A DNA stretch of 9,273 bases, from the NCBI GenBank assembly GCA_026417845.1, contig JAOACM010000141.1:1-9273 (forward strand), read 5' to 3'. Both the position numbers and the translations under genes were made by a program. Of the stretch, positions 1-7,299 are shown one piece after another (the first letter of the stretch is position 1; each line of letters opens with the position of its first letter). This DNA comes from Planctomycetota bacterium. GTDB lineage: Bacteria > Planctomycetota > SZUA-567 > H5-PLA8 > CALKMO01. The notes beneath the pieces are model-generated. The model searched no databases. It was given only the letters and a program-made list of their open reading frames with translations, and was not told the DNA's origin.

Positions 1-1208
1 CCCTCGAAGATATTGCGCCTTGCGAACCTGAGCGACGCGACGTAGCAGTTATGATAGCACATGCCGCCGGCCCAGTTGTTCACCTTCACCGGCTGGCCGT
101 TCTCCCTGTGCTGGAAATTTTCGTCATTAAAACTCGGCGCATCCATGTAGTTGTCTATGTACTGATCGTGGAGGCCGAAGAGCCAGCCCAGAGCCTTGAC
201 GCGCTCGGACAATTCCTTCAAACCTCTGGCGCCGCCGCAGTCGCTGTTCGGGGGAAGGCAGTCCGGATGCAGATTGTCGTATCCGTACTTGCCCCAACCA
301 TCGAGGTGAACGGAGGCGTTCTCAATGCCCGTGAGCTCGCGGAACCTTTCCAGCCATTCGGCGGTCGTCCTGAAGGGTATGAATCTGTATGTGAGGGTCC
401 TGAGGTTCCGGATCGCCCCGGAGCAGTCGATGACGCAGCCGCCGTGAAGTTTTCTCAAATTGGGATTGAACCTGGCCTTCTCCGCCAGCGACACATGGAA
501 ACCGGCCCGTTTCGCGTACTCACGGTATGCGAAGGCCATCTCGCGGTAGTCCATGCCCTTCCGGAACCTGTAGCGGACGCGCCGCGCGTACCGCAGGCTT
601 CCCATGCTCGGCAGCCAGTGGATGAAGGTGCCCGCCGCAGCGCCTTCGTCGTGCCATACCGCGAGATACATGTCGTCGGGCGTTTCCGCTATGGCGACGA
701 AGCCGCAGTCTCCATCCTTCCGATATTCGCCATGAAAGGCCATCGCCTGTTCGGAATAACCTTCGGGATGATGAAAGCGCGCCGGCCAGTCCGCCGGTAT
801 AAGGCTGCCCTGCGCCAGCGGGAAAAGCGCGTAGTTGCCGGATTTTAAGGGCAGAATGAAATGCCGCGGATAGAGGACGTCCCGCGGTACCGGGCCTGTC
901 GTGTGCTCGGGCATGATTTCGAAGACAACATCTTCGCCGTCAAGGCGGACGATTATGGAGAACCCCGCCGGCGGAATGCGCGCAAGGATCGCGTCTTTGC
1001 GCGCCCATACGTCGAAAGCGTCCCTGAACTCGCTCAGAGAACGCGCAGTCTTCGCGCCGGACCTGTCCATGAGGGTAACGTCCTCGGGATAAGCGCCAGC
1101 CATCCGCCATTCGACGCCCGCCGGCTTGTGGAGGATATGACACGACAGATCGGACAGGTTCAGTTCTACCTTGAGGACGCTGTTCCCGATCGTCTGGGAC
1201 GGTCGCAT
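1..1208 (-). CDS. Partial glycoside-hydrolase-like protein, C-terminus beyond the left edge
   Basis: Open frame of 402 codons from ATG at 1208 to the left edge with no stop. An AAAGGAGG Shine-Dalgarno lies 6 bases upstream, so the start is well supported. No signal peptide is visible, which suggests a cytoplasmic protein. Residues 1-250 look beta-rich (for example VWHDEGAAAGTFIHWLPSMG, residues 185-204), as in the N-terminal sandwich domains of many glycosidases. From about 255 the sequence looks like an alpha/beta-barrel: VHLDGWGKYGYDNLHPD (300-316) ends a strand in acidic residues, followed by LPP, a GG-containing helix, and WLFGLHDQYIDNYMDAPSF (342-360), another strand with His/Asp/Gln at its end. 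I associate this pattern with uncharacterised glycosidase-like proteins (DUF5696-like or GH31/36-clan-like), but the family is not certain and the catalytic residues are unassigned. A sugar-cleaving role is inferred. It appears to be transcribed separately from the radical SAM gene upstream. Confidence 0.75.
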   Translation of the reverse strand, partial: MRPSQTIGNSVLKVELNLSDLSCHILHKPAGVEWRMAGAYPEDVTLMDRSGAKTARSLSEFRDAFDVWARKDAILARIPPAGFSIIVRLDGEDVVFEIMPEHTTGPVPRDVLYPRHFILPLKSGNYALFPLAQGSLIPADWPARFHHPEGYSEQAMAFHGEYRKDGDCGFVAIAETPDDMYLAVWHDEGAAAGTFIHWLPSMGSLRYARRVRYRFRKGMDYREMAFAYREYAKRAGFHVSLAEKARFNPNLRKLHGGCVIDCSGAIRNLRTLTYRFIPFRTTAEWLERFRELTGIENASVHLDGWGKYGYDNLHPDCLPPNSDCGGARGLKELSERVKALGWLFGLHDQYIDNYMDAPSFNDENFQHRENGQPVKVNNWAGGMCYHNCYVASLRFARRNIFE

Positions 1209-1244
1209 GGTCTGCCTCCTTTCGACGTGGCCGGGGCGACGGAC

Positions 1245-1273
1245 GATCTGCCTTACCCACTGGAACGTGTCAA
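1245..1273 (-). promoter_or_regulatory. Candidate sigma70 promoter for the glycoside-hydrolase-like gene
   Basis: A perfect TTGACA box reads on the minus strand from 1273 to 1268. Seventeen bases further on is CAGATC (1250-1245), a poor -10 box. Transcription would start near 1238, about 30 bases before the ATG at 1208. The -35 is convincing by sequence and the -10 is weak, so an activator or another sigma factor is possible, or the TTGACA is a chance match. Confidence 0.3.
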
Positions 1274-1480
1274 TGAGGAACGGGATGCTTCCGGCGCAGC
1301 TCCTTCCGTTTCCGACCCATCCCCGGAAAAGCCGGTCTGGTAAGAAGTTACTCTGAAACGGGTTTCCGTGGAAGGAGACTTTGCGGGGGACGGAGACAGG
1401 GAAAGATCGCGGGGGTTGGAGCAGGCGACCCGTCTTGCGGCGAGGCGCATCCCTCCAGAGGTATCACCGGATCGTGGCGC

Positions 1481-1504
1481 CGGTTCCGGAGCGCCGGCGA
1501 ACCG
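1481..1504 (-). terminator. GC hairpin just after the radical SAM stop codon
   Basis: The arms CGGTTC and GAACCG enclose a second stem, CGG/CCG, with a short AGCG-type loop and a 2-base asymmetric bulge. It begins 6 bases after the TGA at 1513-1511. No T-run follows on the minus strand, so it is not a classical intrinsic terminator. It may end transcription in a U-tract-independent way, or stabilise the mRNA 3' end. Confidence 0.4.
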
Positions 1505-1510
1505 TTCGCG

Positions 1511-2950
1511 TCAGGGCCTGAGCAGGTGCCAGAGCGATCCCTTGGCGCCGCTGGCGCGGAACAGGGCCGCCATCTTCTCCCGCGCCTCCATCCCGTGGCC
1601 CGCGATCAGCCAGTTCGGCCGCCGGGAAAGCTCCGCGCAGCGCGCCTCCAGAAGCCCGCGGGACAGGGCCGGCGAAAAATAGAACTTCGGCTCCAGCAGG
1701 GATTCTCCCTCCGACACGATCCCCTCGCGCACCGCCAGCCCGTGCAGCGGCGTTCCGGGATATATGCGCATCCCGCAGAAGACAGTGAAGACCGCCCGCG
1801 GCAGCTCCAGCGCCCTGGACAGAGTCTCGCGCAGCGTCTCCTCCGTCTCCCCCGGCCCGCCGAGGATCAGGTAGACGAGGCATGGCAGATCGGCCGCGGC
1901 GCAGGCCTGCACGCATTTTACGGCATCGGCCGCTGAAAAGAACTTGCCGTAGGCGCGGAGCGTGACGTCGCAGAGCGACTCCGCTCCAAGCTCGACGCCC
2001 TCCAGCCCCGATGCCTTGAGCGCCGCCGCCGCGTCCGCGGTCATCCCCGCCGGCGAAAAGAACGCCGTCCAGCGGACCTTCAGTTTCCTGCGGAGCAGCT
2101 CGCCGGCGAACATGCGGGGCCTGAGCGGATCGGCGTTGAAGATCGAATCGGCGATGAAGAACGAATCCACCCCGAACCGTGCGTTAAGGGCGGCGATCTC
2201 GTCGGCCGCATCCGCCGGGTCGCGCGCCCAGGCGGCCGGGCCGTCGAGCATCGGATAGGTGCAGTAGACGCAGCGGTTCGGACAGCCGCGCGAGGTCAGC
2301 ATGTTGACGGGACCGCCCGCCGCCCAGTAGCGTCGCAGCAGGCCTTCGTCGCGCCCGGGAGCGGCCGGCGGGCGGGCCGGCGGTGCCGGTGGGGTCGCGG
2401 CGAAGAGGTCCCCGTCGAGTCTGGCCAAGCCGGGCAGGCCGGACGGATCTTCTCCTGCGACGGTACGGCTCACGATCTCCGACAGGACGGACTCCCCCGG
2501 CCCGACGACGCCCATATCGGCACCGGTCGCGGACAGCAGCTCGTGCGGGAAAAGCGAGAATCCGCTGCCGCCCAGCACTATCCTCGCCTCCGATGCGCGC
2601 CTGACGGCCGCCACGGCCTCGACCGCGTCGGGGACGTAGAGCTTCGGACGCGAGGAGTCCGAGTTATCAACGTTCCTGATCGAGATGCCGACCAGATCGG
2701 GCATCCATCGCCTGACGTACGCCTCGAGTTCGCCGGCAGGATTTTCCGCCAGCCCGCAATCGAACACGGCGCAGCGATGACCGGCGGTCTGAAGAGATTC
2801 CCTGAGGTAGTCCAGCGCGAGCGGGTAGACAGGATGCGGAGCCTTTTCCCTGTTGGCCGATACGAGCAGCACCCTGGCGCCGTCGCCGTCGCGCACAGCG
2901 GGCTCCCCTCTCCTGCCGCCGGTCCGAAGCGCATCCGTATCGCGCGCCAT
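1511..2950 (-). CDS. B12-binding-type radical SAM enzyme
   Basis: A 479-residue cytoplasmic enzyme with the class B radical SAM layout. Residues 26-165 form a Rossmann-like B12-binding-type domain (VLLVSANRE; DLVGISIRNVDN at 85-96; IVLGGSGFSLFP at 124-135; GVVGPGE at 147-153). The SAM barrel follows from about 213, with the [4Fe-4S] motif CPNRCVYC (Cys223, Cys227, Cys230), GVELGAES (318-325) and the SAM-contacting GGPGET (364-369). Such enzymes cleave SAM to a 5'-deoxyadenosyl radical, and many members use cobalamin for methylation or rearrangement in lipid, cofactor or natural-product synthesis. The usual DxHxxG cobalamin-ligand motif is absent: the corresponding stretch reads FDCGLAEN (63-70). 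Cobalamin, if bound, may lack a lower His ligand. The ATG at 2950 has only a weak, distant GGGGG upstream; no in-frame ATG or GTG lies between it and the upstream stop at 2993. Residues 1-24 look disordered. The substrate is unknown. Confidence 0.9.
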   Translation of the reverse strand: MARDTDALRTGGRRGEPAVRDGDGARVLLVSANREKAPHPVYPLALDYLRESLQTAGHRCAVFDCGLAENPAGELEAYVRRWMPDLVGISIRNVDNSDSSRPKLYVPDAVEAVAAVRRASEARIVLGGSGFSLFPHELLSATGADMGVVGPGESVLSEIVSRTVAGEDPSGLPGLARLDGDLFAATPPAPPARPPAAPGRDEGLLRRYWAAGGPVNMLTSRGCPNRCVYCTYPMLDGPAAWARDPADAADEIAALNARFGVDSFFIADSIFNADPLRPRMFAGELLRRKLKVRWTAFFSPAGMTADAAAALKASGLEGVELGAESLCDVTLRAYGKFFSAADAVKCVQACAAADLPCLVYLILGGPGETEETLRETLSRALELPRAVFTVFCGMRIYPGTPLHGLAVREGIVSEGESLLEPKFYFSPALSRGLLEARCAELSRRPNWLIAGHGMEAREKMAALFRASGAKGSLWHLLRP

Positions 2951-3034
2951 GCGGCAGGATGCGGTATCCCCCGGCGCCCCTCTCCCGGCGTCCTACTCCA
3001 GCGCCATCATCCCGACGTCCGGACACACGTCCTT

Positions 3035-3065
3035 ATTGTAGCATCTCTGCCGGAGCATATGGTAA
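3035..3065 (-). promoter_or_regulatory. Candidate promoter for the radical SAM gene
   Basis: TACAAT (minus strand 3040-3035) is a 5/6 match to the -10 box and stands out in GC-rich sequence. TTACCA (3065-3060), 4/6 to the -35 box, lies 19 bases upstream, which is longer than ideal. Transcription would start near 3028, giving a leader of about 78 bases before the ATG at 2950. The -10 box is the main support. Confidence 0.4.
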
Positions 3066-3239
3066 TGCCCAACATCCCATGTCGGGCGGCGGGAGGTCCG
3101 ACCTCCGGGCCGGGCGCGGATAGCGTTCCCGCCTGCAGACAGGGCCGGGGGACGGGATGAAACACGAGCGCTACCGGGGAATTCCCGCGCGATCATGCGC
3201 CCACGCAGGTATGACCGGCGCCACAACCGGGTTGCGCAT

Positions 3240-3264
3240 CCGGAATCCGCGCGGAGATTCCCGG
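3240..3264 (-). terminator. Hairpin just after the protease stop codon
   Basis: On the minus strand CCGGGAATC and GATTCCGG pair (8 pairs, one bulged G) around a GC-rich loop, starting about 6 bases after the TAG at 3273-3271. No T-run follows. It sits where a transcription end would be expected between the three-gene group and the separately promoted radical SAM gene. Confidence 0.4.
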
Positions 3265-3270
3265 CGATGT

Positions 3271-6111
3271 CTACTCGACCGGCCCCTTGAACTTCCCCTT
3301 CTCTACGGTCGCCTTCCACAGGCCGGGGCATACGTCCGAGTAGTGATTCGCGCCCACTGACAGGCTGAACGGAATATCATGTTCCGTCCACACGGGAACG
3401 CCCGCAACCAGCCCGGCCGCGTCGAGCTCCTCTGCCCAGTCCGCGTCGCTCTCCAGTATCGAAGCCTTGAACTTCGCAGCCCCCGCGACGCTCTCCAGAC
3501 TCCCATCAGCCTTCTTCAGCCACTTCGGCTTCAGACTGAACTTCAGATTCTCCAGCGCGATCTTCCCCTTCCCGTCCATCGCGCCCGACACGACCACTCC
3601 AGCAATGTCCAGCTCGACCGTCGTGCCATTTGGCGATATCCCCGCCGGCACCTGAATCTGCCCCTTCGCCTGAATCTTCAGCCGCCTCTTCTCAGTGAAC
3701 TCGCGCGATATCTTGAGACCGCCCAGCGTCAGCGGGTCGGCCGTCACCTCCACCGTCACCGATCCTGTCGCCGTACCTCCCTTGCCGTCGGACACCGTAA
3801 TGGTGACGGCATATGTCCCCGGCGCGGCGTAGATGTGCGCCGGGTCCTCCTGCGTCGAGGCGGTCCCGTCGCCGAAGTCCCACGAGTAAGAGAGCGTATC
3901 GCCGTCCGCATCGCTTGCCGTCACGGAGAACGCCACTGTCTCGCCGTACCTGACCGGGTTCGGCGCGGCCGCCGGACCGGACTGAATGACCGGCGGATCG
4001 TTGACCGCCGCAACGGTTATGCTGACGGTAGCCACGTTGCTGTCCGCCATCCCGTCGTTTGCCTTGAACGTGAAGCTGTCCGGGCCGCTGTAGTCCGCAT
4101 CAGGCGTGTACGTCAGGTTCGGCGCAGTCCCCGAAAGCGTCCCGTGCGACGGCCCGGAGACGACGATATAAGTCAGCGCGTCGCCATCCGCATCCGTCGC
4201 CGTCAGCGTTATCGCCTTCGGAGTATCCTCCGCCGTCGTAACGTTCTGGTCGCCCGTCACGGGCGGGTCGTTGACCGGATTGACCGTCAGCGTGAAGGTG
4301 TCGCTCGCGGTAAGCCCTCCTCCGTCCGTTACCGTAACGGTTATCGTCGTCGTCCCGTGCCGGTTCGCGGCAGGCGTTACCGTCACAGTCCTGTTCGTGC
4401 CTGAGCCGCCGAAGACGATGTTCGTGTTCGGCACCAGAGTCGTGTTGCTGGACGTACCGGCAACCGCCAGATTAGCCGCGGGAGTCTTATCGTCGTCCAC
4501 CGCGAACGGTATCGCGCCGGTCGGCGTATCCTCGTTCGTGACCTGGTTCGGGATGTCGGATATGGTCGGCGGGGTGTTGGAGAAGGCATAATCCACGTAC
4601 ACGTAAACCTGCTGGGCGCCGTCGGCCGTTTTGGGCGTCTGAGAGCATACGACCGTATTCCCATCCTCGACGTCTATGAATTTGAAGGACTTCAGAGTCG
4701 CTACGTCGCCGGCGGCGCTGTCGTACATCCCGAGGTAGTAGCGCCTGGTCGAGGTCGCGGGAACCGGGATCAGATCGGTGAAATCGTACACGAACGTGCC
4801 GTCAACGGCCGTCGTGCTTCCGTCGAAGGCGTAGGCGCCTCCCTGCAGATATATCGCGCCTGGGGACCAAGTCGAAGAGGGCGCGGTGACGCTCGTGTCC
4901 GATATGCCGAGGCTCATGCGGAGCTGGTTGCGCTTCATGTGATTGACGGTGAACTCCGCCAGCGCCTTAGGCGAATACTCCGTCCTGACCGGCAGGTGGA
5001 AACACGCGTCGCTCTGGAGCGCGCCGATCCTTCCTGAACCCGGCGCCCCGGGAACCGCCGAGGTCGCCTTGAGGGCGTCGTAGGCGAGCCAGACGAAGCC
5101 GCCGTCCTTCCATCCAGTCCCCCAGGAATTCGCCACGCGAAGGGCGCCCTTTTCGCCGGCCTCGACCGTCCCGTTCGAATTGATGTCCACCCATATATCA
5201 TCGTTATACCCCACGAAGGTCATGGCGTGGCCGCCGGCGGTGCCGTTTACCCAGAAACAGCAGTCCTTCCCTGCGAAGGGGTCGTCGGCTGAAGTCGAAG
5301 GGTCGTCGCTTATCGTCTTATACTGCCACGAATTGACGTATGTGGCGAAGGTCACCACGTAACCATCGTTCAGGAGCTGCTTGAGCTGCGCCAGGCCGGT
5401 CCCGCTGACGTTGAACACGTATTGCGGTGCGTTCGTCCGGCAATAAACGGCGTTCCGCCAATGATCGGTGTTCAGGTCCCATTCCAGGCAGTTGGAATCG
5501 CAGGGGAACTCGCTCCACCTCGCCGCGCCGTGCCTGGATATCACGTTGTAATTGTCGCTGACGTAGGTGCCGTTGTTACCGCCGCCGTTGACGAAGTTAT
5601 AGGTCCATTTTGGGGAAAAGCGGTACTGATCTCCTCCGGCCCTGGCGTTCCAGCCCCTTGCGAGCGCCGTGTTGTGCGTCATCTGGTAGTAGGTGGTAGC
5701 CCAAGACACGCAGGAGTTAAGGGATCCCTGGCTGCGGATGGGGGGAAATGCGTCAAGCGTGCTGTTGTCAACATATGCCGGCAGGGGCTGATCGCTGCCC
5801 TCCGGCGCAAGCGGTTCCGGGCCGTCGCCCTCGACTATGGCCGCCTCGACCTCGCCGCCGAAAGGAGCGGCCCCGGTCGCGGTCACGGCGGGTAACCCCT
5901 TCGCTGCGCGCGCGGCGTTGATGCGGCCCAATCCAAGGACGTTGGGCCTGACCCGGATGACTTTTCCCCAAGTCCTCCTTATGTGCGTCCACTCGCGCTC
6001 GCTTATCGGGATAAGCCCCGTGGCGGCTTCTCCCGCCGCGGCAATGCCTCCCGCAACGCACAGAAAGATCGGAATCCCCGCCGCCAAACGAAGGGTTCGC
6101 ACATCGGACAT
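3271..6111 (-). CDS. Secreted papain-family (C1) cysteine protease with cadherin-like and PKD domains
   Basis: About 946 residues. The ATG at 6111 is preferred because GGAG lies 7 bases upstream; the in-frame ATG at 6126 (five residues longer) has a poorer site. Residues 1-27 form a signal peptide (LRLAAGIPIFLCVAGGIAA). Residues 30-120 resemble a propeptide. The C1 catalytic domain covers about 121-350: QGSLNSC supplies the oxyanion Gln128 and nucleophile Cys134 with papain's six-residue spacing; His295 sits in GGHAMTFVGY; Asn328 in ANSWGTGW. An EF-hand-like loop (DINSNGTVEAGE, 309-320) lies between His and Asn and may bind calcium. Five extra cysteines between Cys134 and His295 could form disulfides. 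Then come a beta-rich module (about 370-508), two cadherin-like repeats (512-706), a PKD domain with WDFGDG (707-791) and an unrecognised beta-rich C-terminus (792-946). No LPxTG or PEP-CTERM tail is seen. Probably an extracellular or surface protease; the substrate is unknown. Last gene of the three-gene group. Confidence 0.93.
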   Translation of the reverse strand: MSDVRTLRLAAGIPIFLCVAGGIAAAGEAATGLIPISEREWTHIRRTWGKVIRVRPNVLGLGRINAARAAKGLPAVTATGAAPFGGEVEAAIVEGDGPEPLAPEGSDQPLPAYVDNSTLDAFPPIRSQGSLNSCVSWATTYYQMTHNTALARGWNARAGGDQYRFSPKWTYNFVNGGGNNGTYVSDNYNVISRHGAARWSEFPCDSNCLEWDLNTDHWRNAVYCRTNAPQYVFNVSGTGLAQLKQLLNDGYVVTFATYVNSWQYKTISDDPSTSADDPFAGKDCCFWVNGTAGGHAMTFVGYNDDIWVDINSNGTVEAGEKGALRVANSWGTGWKDGGFVWLAYDALKATSAVPGAPGSGRIGALQSDACFHLPVRTEYSPKALAEFTVNHMKRNQLRMSLGISDTSVTAPSSTWSPGAIYLQGGAYAFDGSTTAVDGTFVYDFTDLIPVPATSTRRYYLGMYDSAAGDVATLKSFKFIDVEDGNTVVCSQTPKTADGAQQVYVYVDYAFSNTPPTISDIPNQVTNEDTPTGAIPFAVDDDKTPAANLAVAGTSSNTTLVPNTNIVFGGSGTNRTVTVTPAANRHGTTTITVTVTDGGGLTASDTFTLTVNPVNDPPVTGDQNVTTAEDTPKAITLTATDADGDALTYIVVSGPSHGTLSGTAPNLTYTPDADYSGPDSFTFKANDGMADSNVATVSITVAAVNDPPVIQSGPAAAPNPVRYGETVAFSVTASDADGDTLSYSWDFGDGTASTQEDPAHIYAAPGTYAVTITVSDGKGGTATGSVTVEVTADPLTLGGLKISREFTEKRRLKIQAKGQIQVPAGISPNGTTVELDIAGVVVSGAMDGKGKIALENLKFSLKPKWLKKADGSLESVAGAAKFKASILESDADWAEELDAAGLVAGVPVWTEHDIPFSLSVGANHYSDVCPGLWKATVEKGKFKGPVE
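3994..4578 (-). repeat. Tandem cadherin-like repeats within the protease gene
   Basis: Two domain-sized repeats of about 95-100 codons, each opening with a PP(x)n-EDTP motif (NEDTP, then AEDTP) and ending in a VNDPP linker. The linker is nearly identical at DNA level: GCGGGTCGTTGACCG near 4264 and GCGGATCGTTGACCG near 3994. The domain bodies have diverged, so this is an old duplication of a common bacterial adhesion/spacer module (tandem-95/Cadherin_5/Big_9 type). Such modules often bind calcium or extend the protein from the surface. Confidence 0.7.
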
Positions 6112-6255
6112 GGACCATCTCCACATTCTCTTCGTCCCGTTCCGATCGCCCCTCAGTTGCCGCGGCGCTGGAACCGCAGGAGCGACCGCTACCGGCGGGG
6201 ACCGCCTCCCGTCCGGGCGGCGCGCACCCCCACCCGACCGGCGCGCGATCCGGCT

Positions 6256-7242
6256 TCACGGCCCCGACCCGAAGCCCGTATCGCCGTCCTCCCATATCAC
6301 CCTGACATCGGCCTTCGCTACGTCCTTCGACTTGTCGCTGTCGCCTATGACCACGAAGTGCTTGTAGCCCCTGGCGAAGATGGAGACGTTGCCGGCCGTG
6401 ATCTGCGTGCCCTGGGAGGCGTAGAGGTTGCCGGCGTTCGGCTTGAAGCCGTCATACAGGTAGGCGACCATGGATTCGCCCAGCGGCGCGTTCCCCTTGG
6501 TCTTGAACGTGGCCTCTATCTTCCCGACCACCCTCCCTTTGTCGGCCCACTTGTTGACGAGGGTCACGTAGGCGACCATGCAGTTCGCGACGGCCTCGAC
6601 CTTGTCCACCCGCACCTCCGGAGTATTCTCGTCCACCGGCGCGAACGGCCCCTCCTGTTTTTTCTCCTCCGCCCCCGCCTTGCCCGGCTCCTTTTCGCCC
6701 TCTCCGCCGGGAACCTTTTTCTTCGCCGGCTCTTCTTCAGGCTCCCCCTTTTTTTCAACCTTCTTCGTGTCGCGCGTGGTCAGCGCTTCAAGTCCCTCCG
6801 TTTTCCTCTTTTCCTGCTCCTGCCTGGCCTTTTCCGCCTCTGCCTCCTTCCTCCGTTTTTCCTCCTCGGGCGACAGGACCTCCGGTGTTTTCGGTGCCTC
6901 GGCGACCGCCTTCTTCTCGGCGGCCTCGGCCCTGGCCTTTTCTATATCGAACTGCAGGGCGCTGAGCCTGGCGCTGTAGTCGTCCAGCATTCTGGCCTCC
7001 CTGACTCCCGTTCTGGCCCGGACGGTCGTTACGGTTTCCTTTGCCCCCTTCACGATCTCCAGGGCGGAGTCGTGTTGTCCCGCCTTCAGATCGCTCTGCG
7101 CCCTGGATATGGCTGCGTCCAGATCGGCAAATACCTTCTTCATGTCCACCGTTGCTTTCTTCGGAACCCGCGAACCGCCTCCGCACGCCCCGATCAGGAA
7201 CGGTAACGACGCGATCGCCGCTATCAGGATAATCTTCCGCAT
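6256..7242 (-). CDS. Putative lipoprotein with charged linker, function unknown
   Basis: A 328-residue protein. The N-terminus MRKIILIAAIASLPFLIGAC has a positive start, a hydrophobic core and a lipobox (LIGAC) with Cys20 as the predicted lipidated residue, so it should be anchored in an envelope membrane facing the periplasm. Residues 33-115 look like a helical hairpin or TPR-like pair (FADLDAAISRAQSDLKAGQ). Residues 101-199 are dominated by Glu, Lys, Ala and Arg and are probably a helical or extended linker. The C-terminal domain (about 207-322) is beta-rich, with VAYVTLVNKW, VGKIEATFKTKG and FARGYKHFVVIGDSD. I do not recognise the family. GGAGG lies 9 bases before the ATG. It begins 57 bases after the upstream secreted-protein gene and is followed 144 bases later by the protease, consistent with co-transcription. 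A spanning or scaffold role in the envelope is a guess. Confidence 0.85.
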   Translation of the reverse strand: MRKIILIAAIASLPFLIGACGGGSRVPKKATVDMKKVFADLDAAISRAQSDLKAGQHDSALEIVKGAKETVTTVRARTGVREARMLDDYSARLSALQFDIEKARAEAAEKKAVAEAPKTPEVLSPEEEKRRKEAEAEKARQEQEKRKTEGLEALTTRDTKKVEKKGEPEEEPAKKKVPGGEGEKEPGKAGAEEKKQEGPFAPVDENTPEVRVDKVEAVANCMVAYVTLVNKWADKGRVVGKIEATFKTKGNAPLGESMVAYLYDGFKPNAGNLYASQGTQITAGNVSIFARGYKHFVVIGDSDKSKDVAKADVRVIWEDGDTGFGSGP

Positions 7243-7299
7243 GATCCGCCGCCTCCCTCGCCTCCGGGCCGTCGCCTTACGCCTGCTCCGCCCCCCATC

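Larger units (their letters stand above)
1209..1510. other. Intergenic gap between radical SAM and glycoside-hydrolase-like genes
   Basis: About 300 bases without a supportable gene. It holds the hairpin after the radical SAM stop (1481-1504), the candidate promoter (1245-1273) and the Shine-Dalgarno of the next gene (about 1214-1222). The stretch 1280-1480 shows nothing I can name. A 65-codon minus-strand frame (1450-1253) is rich in Ser, Arg and Pro and lacks a ribosome binding site or recognisable motif, so it is not called. Confidence 0.5.
2951..3270. other. Intergenic gap between protease and radical SAM genes
   Basis: About 320 bases with no supportable gene. It contains the hairpin after the protease stop (3240-3264), a smaller perfect stem CAACC/GGTTG (about 3222-3232), and the candidate promoter around 3035-3065. 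A 112-codon minus-strand frame crosses it and overlaps the protease end in another frame; its composition is Arg/Gly-rich and it has no ribosome binding site or motif, so it is not called. Confidence 0.5.

Noticed and set aside
51..848. Plus-strand frame of 265 codons at the left edge
   Set aside because: It is antisense to the glycosidase-like gene, whose minus-strand frame is open for 402 codons with a strong Shine-Dalgarno and barrel motifs.
1253..1450. Minus-strand frame of 65 codons upstream of the glycosidase-like gene
   Set aside because: It has Ser/Arg/Pro-rich composition, no Shine-Dalgarno and no motif, and its end coincides with the candidate promoter.
2993..3331. Minus-strand frame of 112 codons between the protease and the radical SAM gene
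   Set aside because: It overlaps the protease end out of frame, contains the candidate promoter and hairpin, has no ribosome binding site and reads as Arg/Gly-rich noise.
3379..4404. Plus-strand frame of 341 codons opposite the protease repeats
   Set aside because: The translation is an Arg-rich string without domains, and the opposite strand encodes clear cadherin-like and PKD domains.
5983..7206. Long plus-strand frame (407 codons) opposite the lipoprotein and the protease start
   Set aside because: It is antisense to the lipoprotein, which has a signal peptide, lipobox and Shine-Dalgarno. The translation is a Leu/Arg/Phe-rich product of reading GAG/AAG codons backwards.
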